From a virus: a stretch of DNA of 22,650 nucleotides. Where the stretch lies: IMG/VR virus record IMGVR_UViG_3300022902_000084, positions 1 to 22,650 of that record; one strand, given 5' to 3'. Below, in pieces: positions 14,992 to 22,650 of this stretch. Numbering within the stretch: position 1 is the stretch's first letter; each line of letters begins with the position of its first letter. The translations under genes and the position numbers were made by a program. The notes below the pieces were generated by a model, which was not told the DNA's origin, did no database searches, and saw nothing but the letters and a program-made list of their open reading frames with translations.

Positions 14992-17121
14992 ATGGCTGTC
15001 AAATTCACCATCACGGCGGACGGCAAGAAAGCGGAAGCCGCGCTGCGCAAGGTCGCCAAGGAAGTCGACGGGCTCGGCAAGGTCACGAAGACCACGGGAA
15101 AGGAGACGGAGAAGTTAGGCAAAAAGACGACCACCGCCACGAAGGGGATGAGCACAGGGTGGTTGAAGGTCGGCGCCGCGATGGCCGGGATCACCATCAT
15201 CGGTCACCGGCTGGTTAGGTTCTTCGGCAACGCGGCCGAGGCAGCGGGCGAACAGCAGGCGGCAACCGAACGCCTACGGCAGTCACTCGCCAACGTGGGC
15301 GAATCGTGGGACGTACACGGTGAGCGGCTGCAAGAGGCAGCGACGGATCTACAAAAGCTGACGGGCGCGGCAGACGAGCAGACACTAGCGTCCATGGCGC
15401 TCGGCGTCTCGCTCGGCGTCCCCGTTGAAAAGCTCGGCGACTACTCCATGGCCCTCGCCAATGCCGAGGCCGCAGGGCTTCCGATGGAGACGCTGCAGCG
15501 CGGGTTGTCGGCGTCGTTCGAGGGCAGCGCAACAGCGCTCGGCCGCTACCTCCCCGCGGTGCGTAGCTTGACCGAGGAGCAGTTGCGGGCGGGCGGTGCG
15601 CTGGACTTGATCAACGAGCGATTCGGGGACCTCGCCAAGTCGCAGTCGACCACGTGGTTAGGCGCAGTGAACCGGCTCAAGGGAGCGTGGGGCGATCTCG
15701 TCGATGAGGGGTTCGGCCGCATCATCACCGACTCCCCTGTCGTGCGGGCCACGATGATCGAACTCGCCTTAGAAATGCTCGACCTCGCCAACGACACGAC
15801 CGACGCAACCGAGGCGATGAGCGGGGCTGTGGGCGAGTTCGCCAAGGGCGCGATCGACGTGCTTGAGGCGCTGGTTAAGTCGTTCAACTTCGTCTCCCGC
15901 GGGTGGGTGGCTCTGCAAAACACCATCGTCGCCCACGAAAAGGCGTCGAACGAGGTGCGGCGTGCGCAGCTTGAAGACGCCCTCTCGATGAACAAGGGCT
16001 TTCTTGCCGCGAAGCAGGAGGAGTTGGAGCAGACCGACCGCACGACGGCGCGTTATCAAAAGCTACTTGAGCAGATGGGGCCGTACCACGACACGATCAA
16101 CCTGCTCACCGGGCAGATCGCCGAGTTGACCGACGAGATCACCGACGAGAGCAGGGAACTCGCCACGCTGCAGGGCGATTTTTCCGCGCTACAGGGAACG
16201 CTCGACAACACCACAGACCGATTCATAGGCATCCGCGAACGCATCGCAGCAACCGCAGCCGCCATCGGCCAGCGCGGACAGCCCGGCACGCTCGCAGGCA
16301 ATCTCGGCGGCGTCAACGACGAACTAGACGAACTCGGCGCAGAGCGTGGGCAGAAGACGGGGCTAGGCAAGGGGCCGACAAGCGGCAAGTTGGGAGACGC
16401 GTTCGCAGCGGTAGCCCCCGAAGCCGACACCGGCCTCGGCGACTTCGAGTCCGGCTTCACCGCCACCGCCGACTCCGTAACCACCGACATCAACCGCATG
16501 GGCGAGGCGTTCGGCACGTTCATCGGCCAACTCGCCACCGCCGACGACAAGCAAGCCGCGCTGAAGTCGGGCGCCAAGTCCATGGCGATCGCAGCGGTGC
16601 AGGCGATCGGGCAAGTGCTCACCGCGCAGCTCAGCGCCACGGCGGCATCGTCAGCGGCGAACATCACGGCAAGCGCAGCGCAGACGGCAGCGGCTACCCC
16701 GGCCGCCATCGTCACGAGCATCGGCGACCGTGGCGCGAACGTCGGGATCGCTGCTGCTGCCCTCGCAGCCGGAGTCGCGGGAATGACCGCTATCATCGGC
16801 GCAATCGGCGACCGCGGAATCGACGCCATCCCAGGCGGCGGGCGCATGACCGTGAACAAGCGCGGCGATGAGTTGCTGCTCGACCCCGTCGGAACAACGA
16901 AATTCCACGCCAACATGGACGCGATGGACAACCTGATCCGCAACGCGGGCGGCGGCGTGCTCGCTGGCATGCGAGGCGGCACGCAACAGCAGGCCGTACA
17001 GACGAACGTTACCGTGAACATGGACGGACGCACCATCGCCGAGATCGTGGATGTACAGATGGCACAACTCGCGCGATTCGGCCGCAGTGAATTCAGCCAA
17101 GCCGCGCTGGTGACGCCATGA
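14992..17121 (+). CDS. Tail tape measure protein
   Basis: A 709-residue protein, the longest of the tail genes after hub and portal, following the chaperone pair. The N-terminus is Lys/Thr/Ala-rich and helical (1-55), followed by a hydrophobic segment GWLKVGAAMAGITII (56-70), long helical regions rich in Ala, Glu and Gln (about 80-420), a Gly-rich section, and a second strongly hydrophobic stretch ANVGIAAAALAAGVAGMTAIIGAIG (about 581-605). This is the typical profile: coiled extended core, membrane-interacting segments, and a C-terminal end. The protein fixes tail length and may help DNA enter the host; by the usual 0.15 nm per residue the tail would be about 0.1 micrometre. No peptidase or lysozyme motif is seen. 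The stop overlaps the next start as ATGA. Confidence 0.9.
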   Translation: MAVKFTITADGKKAEAALRKVAKEVDGLGKVTKTTGKETEKLGKKTTTATKGMSTGWLKVGAAMAGITIIGHRLVRFFGNAAEAAGEQQAATERLRQSLANVGESWDVHGERLQEAATDLQKLTGAADEQTLASMALGVSLGVPVEKLGDYSMALANAEAAGLPMETLQRGLSASFEGSATALGRYLPAVRSLTEEQLRAGGALDLINERFGDLAKSQSTTWLGAVNRLKGAWGDLVDEGFGRIITDSPVVRATMIELALEMLDLANDTTDATEAMSGAVGEFAKGAIDVLEALVKSFNFVSRGWVALQNTIVAHEKASNEVRRAQLEDALSMNKGFLAAKQEELEQTDRTTARYQKLLEQMGPYHDTINLLTGQIAELTDEITDESRELATLQGDFSALQGTLDNTTDRFIGIRERIAATAAAIGQRGQPGTLAGNLGGVNDELDELGAERGQKTGLGKGPTSGKLGDAFAAVAPEADTGLGDFESGFTATADSVTTDINRMGEAFGTFIGQLATADDKQAALKSGAKSMAIAAVQAIGQVLTAQLSATAASSAANITASAAQTAAATPAAIVTSIGDRGANVGIAAAALAAGVAGMTAIIGAIGDRGIDAIPGGGRMTVNKRGDELLLDPVGTTKFHANMDAMDNLIRNAGGGVLAGMRGGTQQQAVQTNVTVNMDGRTIAEIVDVQMAQLARFGRSEFSQAALVTP

Positions 17122-18287
17122 CATCGCCGTTGCAGATCTACTTGTTCGAGGACACGCTGACGCCCACGACGCTCGCGGATAGCGGCGAGGCAACGGGGGA
17201 CGCCAACCCCGCGAACCACCACCCCGGCAAGATGCTGCAGGTGGGGGAGTCGTTTCAGATCTACGACGCGGGGGCGCTGCAGAACAACAACCTGCGGGTC
17301 GACGACGGTGGCGGCGCTGTAACGCTCGTGCTGACGGCGGGCGGGTACACGGCGGACGGGCTAGCCTTCCACGTCCAGACGCTGCTGAGGACCGAGGACA
17401 TCCGGTTCAACTGCGCGTATAGCACCACCACGCGGAAGTTCACGATCCACACGGCGGGGACGTTCAACTTCACGCTGACGTGGCTCTTCAACACGGCATC
17501 GCAGCAGCTCGCGACCACGATGGGGTGGGCGCAGGCGAACGTCGGGCCAGTCGCCACCACGACAGCCGACAACGCCGAATACACCCACAACTACAACTGG
17601 GCCGTGTGGGATCTCTCCACCTCGCAGACGGTCGAGCGCGTCATGGTCTACGCCACGAACCTTGCGTCCAGCGAGACGATCCAGATCTACGGCGATGATG
17701 TCAACTGGGGTGGGCTGCCGAGCGAGTGGGAAGCCCACGCCACGATCAAGGGGGCCGCTCAGACGGCCACACGCTCGCGTTCGAACGACATCTATACATG
17801 GGGCCCGTTCGGGGTGGCGGTGCGCTTCATCGCCGTCTTCGCAAACCGCGGGGCGAACGCCAATCAGTTGACTCAAGAGCCGTTCAAGCTGGGCTGCCTC
17901 GGCATCTGGGAAGAGCCGAGCTTCGACGGCGCGACGTACGGCCGCACGATCCGCAGTCAGTACGAGACGCGGCGGGTATTCCACGACACCGTGAGCGAGT
18001 CGCATGCGGGCGGCAACTGGGAGATCGGCACCGTGCGCGGGAGGCGCGAGACGGTGTTCGGCTTCGGCGGCTGGACCGAGACGGCGTACTTCGCCCTCGA
18101 TACGTTCTTCGATAAGCACCGCGTCAAGCCGTGCCTGTGGATCGCCGATCCCGACAACATCACGACGGACTCCATGCTGTTCGCGGCTGTCCCGCCCGAC
18201 GCTGGGTTCGGCTCCAGTGCCAAGGGCCCCAACCACGTGCGCGACGGTACGCTGACGCTGCGCGGCATCCGTATGCAGCCGGAGTAG
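17118..18287 (+). CDS. Putative distal tail (Dit-like) protein
   Basis: A 389-residue protein directly after the tape measure gene, the normal place of the distal tail protein that links tube to tip. It is beta-rich throughout, with many aromatic residues, and ends in LTLRGIRM. A jelly-roll-like middle region (about 150-270) includes YNWAVWDLSTSQTVERVMVY, a galactose-binding-like strand pattern seen in several tail-tip proteins. No family is recognised strongly. The ATG overlaps the tape measure stop by four bases; GGAG (18281-18284) just before its stop serves the next gene. Confidence 0.6.
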   Translation: MTSPLQIYLFEDTLTPTTLADSGEATGDANPANHHPGKMLQVGESFQIYDAGALQNNNLRVDDGGGAVTLVLTAGGYTADGLAFHVQTLLRTEDIRFNCAYSTTTRKFTIHTAGTFNFTLTWLFNTASQQLATTMGWAQANVGPVATTTADNAEYTHNYNWAVWDLSTSQTVERVMVYATNLASSETIQIYGDDVNWGGLPSEWEAHATIKGAAQTATRSRSNDIYTWGPFGVAVRFIAVFANRGANANQLTQEPFKLGCLGIWEEPSFDGATYGRTIRSQYETRRVFHDTVSESHAGGNWEIGTVRGRRETVFGFGGWTETAYFALDTFFDKHRVKPCLWIADPDNITTDSMLFAAVPPDAGFGSSAKGPNHVRDGTLTLRGIRMQPE

Positions 18288-18290
18288 CCC

Positions 18291-20393
18291 GTGGCTTTCT
18301 CCGCGCTCGCCGATAAGGCCATCACGAACGTCGGCGTGTTCGTGTCCGTGGACGTGCTCGACACGAGCACGGGCACCACGACAACCCTGTACTTCTCCGA
18401 CGGGCAGCGGCCTGCGGCTGATTGGGTAGGCGATGGCACCGTGCGCGAGTGGGATGGCAAGATTCGGGGCTGGGAGATCGTCAAGCCGAATCAGAAACTA
18501 GGCACGGCGCGGCACGCACACGCGACGATGCGGCTTTCTTTGTGGGTGTCAGGATACGACGACGACCTGTGGGATTACCTCACCCCGGATCACCAATGGG
18601 AGCGAATCGACGAGGGTGTAAACGCGTGGCTCGTCGACTTGGATCAGTCTCCAGGCAGCGGATCGCGTAGGCAGTTTATCGGCATGGTTGGAAGCGAGCC
18701 CGACAACATCATGCCCGATTCCGCGTTCACTGTGGATGGCGTTGGCGGATGGTATAACACGCGCGTTCCTACCCGCCGGTTGGCCACGCCGGATGGCGGG
18801 TGGACCGAATACGGCGAAGCCCGGAACCGCGCCTATGCGTCGATAAGTGGGGCTGTCACAGCGGCGCAGACGCACATCAACCTGTCGAGCGTTGGCGGCT
18901 TTGGAAACGTGACAGCAGGCGACGTGATGGTGTTGATGGACGGCACGGGCGCATCGGGCCCCCCCATCCCCCGTGAAGCATGCTACCTGTCGGGGATCAA
19001 TACAGACGGCGCTAACGCGTCATCCGTGGACGTGCGGCGGGGCTACGGGTTCACGTCAGCGACAAGCCATATCGACCGGCAGACAGCATGGTTCAGCAAG
19101 AACGGGATCTCCGATCCCTATACCAAAGCGTCGGCATACGAACAGCAACTCGGCTTCGTGTTCGGGTATATGTCGGCATATCGCGGCATCGTGATGCCCA
19201 TGGTTCCTTACACGCTGCAAGACGACCATTACCTGTTCTATTGGACACGAGGATCGGGCGGCACTGCGTCCCGGTCGTGGTTGTTTCAGCATGACGAATT
19301 CTGGCGCAACATCGGCGCGGAGAACAGCAGCTTCAACGACTACGGCGACTCGTACAAATTCGACAGCGCGATCCTTGGCACCGGTGACGAAAATTGCGAG
19401 CCTCACTGGCAACTCGCCGGGACTTACTTCAGGACGTCGGGCCAATCAGCCACGTCGGGGCACGGCCCCCACACCGGCAGCGGGTGGAACAGCGAGGCGT
19501 GGGACGTTTACGCCCGTGTGCCTGGGATCAAGAACCCCAACAACGGCATCTATTCAGCCGCACCCGGCATCGCGCGCTACCTCGCCACCAATTCGCGGTG
19601 GGCGTGTGGGATCACGAGCGCCTTCCACGTCTCGGCGATGTCGAATTGGAACGCGGGCGGATGGTTCGACGAGTTCGCGGGGCTAACGTACCCGTTCCGC
19701 ATCGCAGGCAACGTGCCAGCGTTCGACAACACCGAGGAACCGCCGAAGCTCGCAGACGTGATCGCCGAACTATGCGACATCACCAACTCGGATCTCTTCT
19801 ATCGCGGAGGCCAGTGGTATCCGAAGCGCCGCACGGTCGCCGCGACTTCGACGGCAACGATCACACGGTCGGACGTGATCGGGCACATCGAGATGAGCCG
19901 CGGATCTCGGCATAAGGATTACATCAACGAACTAGTAGCCGAGACGGCGCAAAGCGTTCTTTCCGAACCTGGAACTAAGGCGACGGACGTCCCGGCCCCC
20001 GTGCCATATAAGTCGGTGCTCCAGGACGACGACGAGATCAACAACCTCGGCGGATACATCGACGGCAAGGTGTCGTTGACGATCTCGCGGAAGTGGTGGC
20101 GCTTTGACCTGTCGGCCGACTGGAAGATCAGCAACACGAAACGGCAACAACGTCACCTGCAGTGGTGGCGTGCTGCGCATGCAAAGCAACTCGATCACAG
20201 GGCGCAAGCGCAGGTGTGGACCGTCACGAAACTACCAGCCCGATACCTGTGGCTCGAACAGGGCGACACCATCGAATTTGACGACGTGCCGGGAATAACT
20301 ACACGCAAGGGACAGATCCGGGACATCCGGATCACGGGTGGCCAGGATCAGCCGGTTACGCTCAAGGTGAGATCATGGCACATCAACTTCTAG
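18291..20393 (+). CDS. Putative tail hub / tail-associated protein
   Basis: A 700-residue protein following the distal tail gene. Two features suit a central tail-tip hub: LADVIAELCDITNSDLFYRGGQWYP (487-511), the helix-strand pattern seen in hub domains of phage tails, and a C-terminal strand GDTIEFDDVPGITTRKGQIRDIRI (658-681) followed by VTLKVRSWHI, which is also typical. Residues 184-267 hold a small domain (TAAQTHINLSS, GDVMVLMDG, RRGYGFTSATSH) similar to the two inserts of the tail tube protein. The GTG start at 18291 is supported by GGAG (18281-18284) with a six-base spacer. No enzymatic motif such as a lysozyme or peptidase is visible, so a structural or receptor-contact role is most likely. 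Confidence 0.65.
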   Translation: MAFSALADKAITNVGVFVSVDVLDTSTGTTTTLYFSDGQRPAADWVGDGTVREWDGKIRGWEIVKPNQKLGTARHAHATMRLSLWVSGYDDDLWDYLTPDHQWERIDEGVNAWLVDLDQSPGSGSRRQFIGMVGSEPDNIMPDSAFTVDGVGGWYNTRVPTRRLATPDGGWTEYGEARNRAYASISGAVTAAQTHINLSSVGGFGNVTAGDVMVLMDGTGASGPPIPREACYLSGINTDGANASSVDVRRGYGFTSATSHIDRQTAWFSKNGISDPYTKASAYEQQLGFVFGYMSAYRGIVMPMVPYTLQDDHYLFYWTRGSGGTASRSWLFQHDEFWRNIGAENSSFNDYGDSYKFDSAILGTGDENCEPHWQLAGTYFRTSGQSATSGHGPHTGSGWNSEAWDVYARVPGIKNPNNGIYSAAPGIARYLATNSRWACGITSAFHVSAMSNWNAGGWFDEFAGLTYPFRIAGNVPAFDNTEEPPKLADVIAELCDITNSDLFYRGGQWYPKRRTVAATSTATITRSDVIGHIEMSRGSRHKDYINELVAETAQSVLSEPGTKATDVPAPVPYKSVLQDDDEINNLGGYIDGKVSLTISRKWWRFDLSADWKISNTKRQQRHLQWWRAAHAKQLDHRAQAQVWTVTKLPARYLWLEQGDTIEFDDVPGITTRKGQIRDIRITGGQDQPVTLKVRSWHINF

Positions 20394-20403
20394 GGCGGCA
20401 GCG

Positions 20404-21207
20404 ATGACGAACCTCAAGAATGTAGACGCGAATCTACTCACGCCGAGCGGTGTGCCCTACGGCGTCAAGCACGTGGGAAACAAACCGCGCGTCAACGCGA
20501 TGCCGTACATGTGGGACATCGCCGAGGGCAACATCGCGAACCACTGGATCGCGCGGACGTTCGGCCACAACAGCAACGTCGGCACGTCGCTTGAGACGGT
20601 CGCGCACGCAGGCGGGCTGCTGAACAGGCTAGCAGCGGCCCAAGCGGTGATCGTCAGCTGCGAGAGTGCCGCGGACTCTGCGGGATCGGCGGGCGCTCAG
20701 TCGATCATGCTGTCGTACCTCAACGCGAGCTACAGCCCGAAGACCACCGAGGTACCGACGGCGGGCGGCAGTTACGTGATCACGACGGCCACGGATATCT
20801 TCCGGATCAACGGAGCGCGTGTGTCAGCGGTCGGCGCGGACAGGCAGAACGCTGGCGAGATCACGATCGCATCGGCGGCGGGTGGCAACATCATCGGCAC
20901 GATCGCAGAGGGCGAGGGCGTGGATCACACGGCGGCGTGGACGGTTCCCGCCGGGACCACCCTCTACATCACCGCGTTCACTGGCAGCGAGGACAGCAGC
21001 AAGGGCACCGAAATCTCTTTCTACATGCGGACGGAAACCGGCCCGTGGCTCTCGCAGCTCGAGGGCAATCTGATCGACACGTTCGTGTGGTTCAACCCGT
21101 CGGCGCCATTCGTGATCCCAGCGAAAACCGAAATCGAGATCCGTGCGAAATCCAACCTCGGCGGCGCAGACGTCACAGCCGGTTTCGAAGGATGGTTCGA
21201 GGAGTAA
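20404..21207 (+). CDS. Virion structural protein of a type common in marine phages
   Basis: A 267-residue protein. DIAEGNIANHWIARTFGHNSNV (39-60) followed by AGGLLNR, a segment SCESAADSAGSAGAQSIMLSYLN, and a long beta-rich region with AAWTVPAGTTLYITAF together follow a layout I know from abundant phage proteins annotated only as virion structural or hypothetical. The fold is probably a beta-sandwich with a short N-terminal attachment segment. It lies directly after the hub, so it is likely a tail-tip or fibre-base protein. The ATG at 20404 follows AGGGCGG. The match is from memory of sequence pattern, without a search. Confidence 0.55.
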   Translation: MTNLKNVDANLLTPSGVPYGVKHVGNKPRVNAMPYMWDIAEGNIANHWIARTFGHNSNVGTSLETVAHAGGLLNRLAAAQAVIVSCESAADSAGSAGAQSIMLSYLNASYSPKTTEVPTAGGSYVITTATDIFRINGARVSAVGADRQNAGEITIASAAGGNIIGTIAEGEGVDHTAAWTVPAGTTLYITAFTGSEDSSKGTEISFYMRTETGPWLSQLEGNLIDTFVWFNPSAPFVIPAKTEIEIRAKSNLGGADVTAGFEGWFEE

Positions 21208-21210
21208 GTC

Positions 21211-22044
21211 ATGGCTAACGGTCCTTGGGGTTTCAAGCGTACGGGCGGACGGTTCGATCTGCAGATGGGCCCGCGCATCACCGAAGCGTCAGCGGGCGAT
21301 AGCGCCACGTGGGCGCAGTTGCTGAGCACAGCATCGTCGGTCGCCTTCGCCACGTCAGCAGCGCACGCTGGTAGCGCGACGTTCGCGGATTCGGCGGCAT
21401 ACGCTGCTAGCGCCGGATACGCGGCAAGCGCTGGGCACGCTGGATCGGCAACTTTCGCGGATTCGGCGGCGTCAGCGGGCTACGCGGTGTCGGCCTCTTA
21501 CGCTGAGTCGGCTGCCTATGCTGCTTCTGCCGCCTATGCCGCGAGCGCTGGATACGCTGCGAGTGCTGCCTACGCTGCTAGCGCCGGATACGCGGCAAGC
21601 GCAGGCCATGCCAACAGCGCCACCGCTGCGACGTCGGCGGCAAAGGCGAACACCGCCAGCGCCATCGACGACGGGGTGGCGAGTGCGACGGGCGCGGAGA
21701 TCGTGTCGGCTGTCGACTTGATCAACAGCCACGTGCACGCGCGGTTGCGGATGCGGTCGCTTGGCCCGCTCGCGGTGAATGTCAAGGCTCCCACGTCGGC
21801 GCAGTGGCTGATCTTCAACCCAGCGAGCAATCTGCAGGTGAGTTTCCCTGCTGCGAGTTCGGTGCCGGGTACCGAGTGGGACATCACAACGATCGGCGTG
21901 TCCGAACTGTCGTGCATCGCCGGAAGCGGCGACTTCATCGGCGTCGCCGGTGCCGGATCGTTCGTGTCGTCGGTGGTGCTCTCGTCGCCGCTTGAGACGG
22001 TCACAATTCGGGCGTTCGGCTCCAACGCCCTGATCGTGGTTTAG
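21211..22044 (+). CDS. Fibre-like protein with hexapeptide repeats
   Basis: A 277-residue protein starting at ATG 21211 after GGAG (21201-21204). Residues about 43-146 are built from 6-residue units of the form xYAxSA (AYAASA, GYAASA, GHAGSA, TFADSA), with a three-residue slip ASA near 87-89 that changes phase by half a repeat. Such Ala/Ser/Tyr periodic segments are common in phage tail fibres, where they form a thin trimeric rod. The C-terminal domain (about 223-277, WDITTIGV...GSNALIVV) is nearly half identical to the next small protein. It lies after tip proteins, so it probably contributes to adsorption. The part between (150-220) is a linker with INSHVHARLR. Confidence 0.65.
   Translation: MANGPWGFKRTGGRFDLQMGPRITEASAGDSATWAQLLSTASSVAFATSAAHAGSATFADSAAYAASAGYAASAGHAGSATFADSAASAGYAVSASYAESAAYAASAAYAASAGYAASAAYAASAGYAASAGHANSATAATSAAKANTASAIDDGVASATGAEIVSAVDLINSHVHARLRMRSLGPLAVNVKAPTSAQWLIFNPASNLQVSFPAASSVPGTEWDITTIGVSELSCIAGSGDFIGVAGAGSFVSSVVLSSPLETVTIRAFGSNALIVV
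21337..21648 (+). repeat. Coding hexapeptide (18-base) repeats
   Basis: Tandem 18-base units encode xYAxSA. Codons vary between units, although a 32-base segment (21400-21431) recurs exactly at 21571-21602, 171 bases apart, which equals nine and a half units and reflects the inserted half-unit. This suggests an internal duplication more recent than the rest. Confidence 0.85.
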
Positions 22045-22053
22045 GAGGATGAG

Positions 22054-22332
22054 ATGACGAACGTCAGAAGCACACAGCCCGACACGTTCACACGCGATTT
22101 CGAGGCGATCCGCGGTACGTGGGATTTTCTCACGTCCGGTGACTCCGATACGGTGGCTGGGTACCAATACGACGTGACGAACATCGGCGTGTCCATGCTC
22201 TCGTGCTTGGCGGGGGCTGGCGACGAGATCCTCGTCGCTGGCAAGGGCTGGGCATCGGCAACCGTGCTCTCGGCGCAGGGCACGTCGTACACGCTGCGCT
22301 CCATGGGCAGCAACGCATGGATCAGGACGTAG
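22054..22332 (+). CDS. Small protein related to the C-terminal domain of the preceding fibre
   Basis: A 92-residue protein that contains YDVTNIGVSMLSCLAGAGD and ends GSNAWI, aligning over residues 39-92 with the C-terminal 55 residues of the previous protein: IGVSxLSC, AGxGD, VAG and GSNA occur in the same order with about half the residues identical. It therefore looks like a separate copy of that domain, perhaps one half of a split or a free tip subunit. Its first 35 residues differ. The ATG at 22054 follows TAGGAGGAT, in which the previous stop codon overlaps the ribosome site. Function is unknown, but a tail-tip role is probable. Confidence 0.65.
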   Translation: MTNVRSTQPDTFTRDFEAIRGTWDFLTSGDSDTVAGYQYDVTNIGVSMLSCLAGAGDEILVAGKGWASATVLSAQGTSYTLRSMGSNAWIRT

Positions 22333-22341
22333 GAGGATCGC

Positions 22342-22650
22342 ATGACATCGCTCAAGCAGTACCCCCTCACCGACATCCGGTGGACGATGGACATGATCGG
22401 GTCCACTCACGACTTCACGGGTGGCGCGGCTGACCCCGTAACGGGCATGACCGTGACCGCCGTCGCCGGGACGCTCGCCGAGTGGACCACGCTGCAGCGC
22501 AGCAACGCCGGTATTCAGGCCACGCTCAACAACGCCACCGGCCACCAAGTCAAGGCGCGGATCACGCTCGACCTCCCGGCCTCGATCCCCCTGGCGATCA
22601 TGGACGGGTACACCATCTACTTCGAGAGCACCGCCACCACGCTATCGACC
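22342..22650 (+). CDS. Structural protein, 3' end outside window
   Basis: The first 103 residues of a gene that continues past the window, starting at ATG 22342 after AGGAGGAT at 22331-22338. It begins MTSLKQYPLTDIRWTMDMIGS, then a beta-rich region with alternating Thr/Ala residues and no stop in frame. It does not resemble the two preceding proteins. Given the gene order it is probably another tail-tip or fibre component, but no family is recognised. Confidence 0.55.
   Translation, partial: MTSLKQYPLTDIRWTMDMIGSTHDFTGGAADPVTGMTVTAVAGTLAEWTTLQRSNAGIQATLNNATGHQVKARITLDLPASIPLAIMDGYTIYFESTATTLST

Noticed and set aside
14267-14992. Nearly identical starts (M/V)AVKFT of the chaperone and tape measure genes
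   Set aside because: The shared stretch is only about 13-15 bases and the proteins differ immediately afterwards, so it may be chance or a favoured initiation sequence.
1-22650. tRNA genes, CRISPR arrays, insertion sequences, integrase or attachment sites
   Set aside because: I saw no cloverleaf-like gene, spaced direct repeats of CRISPR type, transposase frame or integrase. The internal repeats all lie within structural genes.

Overview
The window looks like part of a tailed double-stranded DNA phage (or prophage) that infects a GC-rich bacterium. It holds the left-to-right virion assembly region: packaging, head, neck, tail and tail-tip or fibre genes. Genes are packed end to end, often overlapping by 1-8 bases, and many have strong GGAGG-type ribosome binding sites, which points to a bacterial host. 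A tape measure gene, a tail tube gene and a tail chaperone pair with a -1 frameshift site indicate a long non-contractile tail (siphovirus-like). The head genes are instead of phage Mu type: a gp29-like portal fused to a MuF-like domain, and a protease with a nested scaffold. The host cannot be named from the sequence. No integrase, lysis, replication, tRNA or CRISPR feature is visible.

Layout. 12-1574: large terminase. 1575-1711: a candidate promoter and a 12-bp inverted repeat. 1712-2578: a ParB-like domain protein. 2575-2986, minus strand: two small overlapping genes, the first a likely ribbon-helix-helix DNA-binding protein, with a candidate promoter and operator-like repeats at 3008-3069. 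3069-8155: portal-MuF fusion, protease/scaffold, decoration protein, major capsid protein. 8170-11097: three beta-rich genes between capsid and neck, the first a probable head fibre with 10-residue repeats. 11098-12799: neck and tail completion. 12813-17121: tail tube, chaperone pair and tape measure. 17118-20393: distal tail protein and tail hub. 20404-22650: tip or fibre-like proteins; the last is cut by the window end.

How it works together. Terminase would pump DNA through the portal into a capsid built on the nested scaffold and matured by the protease. The neck genes join it to a tail whose tube length is set by the tape measure (709 residues, about 0.1 micrometre by the usual 0.15 nm per residue rule). 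The downstream proteins would form the tip and adsorption structures.

The main points for a second look are: the reverse-strand regulator-like pair with its own promoter and repeated operator-like sites inside the late operon; the CCCTTTC frameshift site; the histidine-rich decad-repeat head fibre; the promoter and stem-loop leader before the ParB-like gene; and a small domain shared by two adjacent tail-tip genes.
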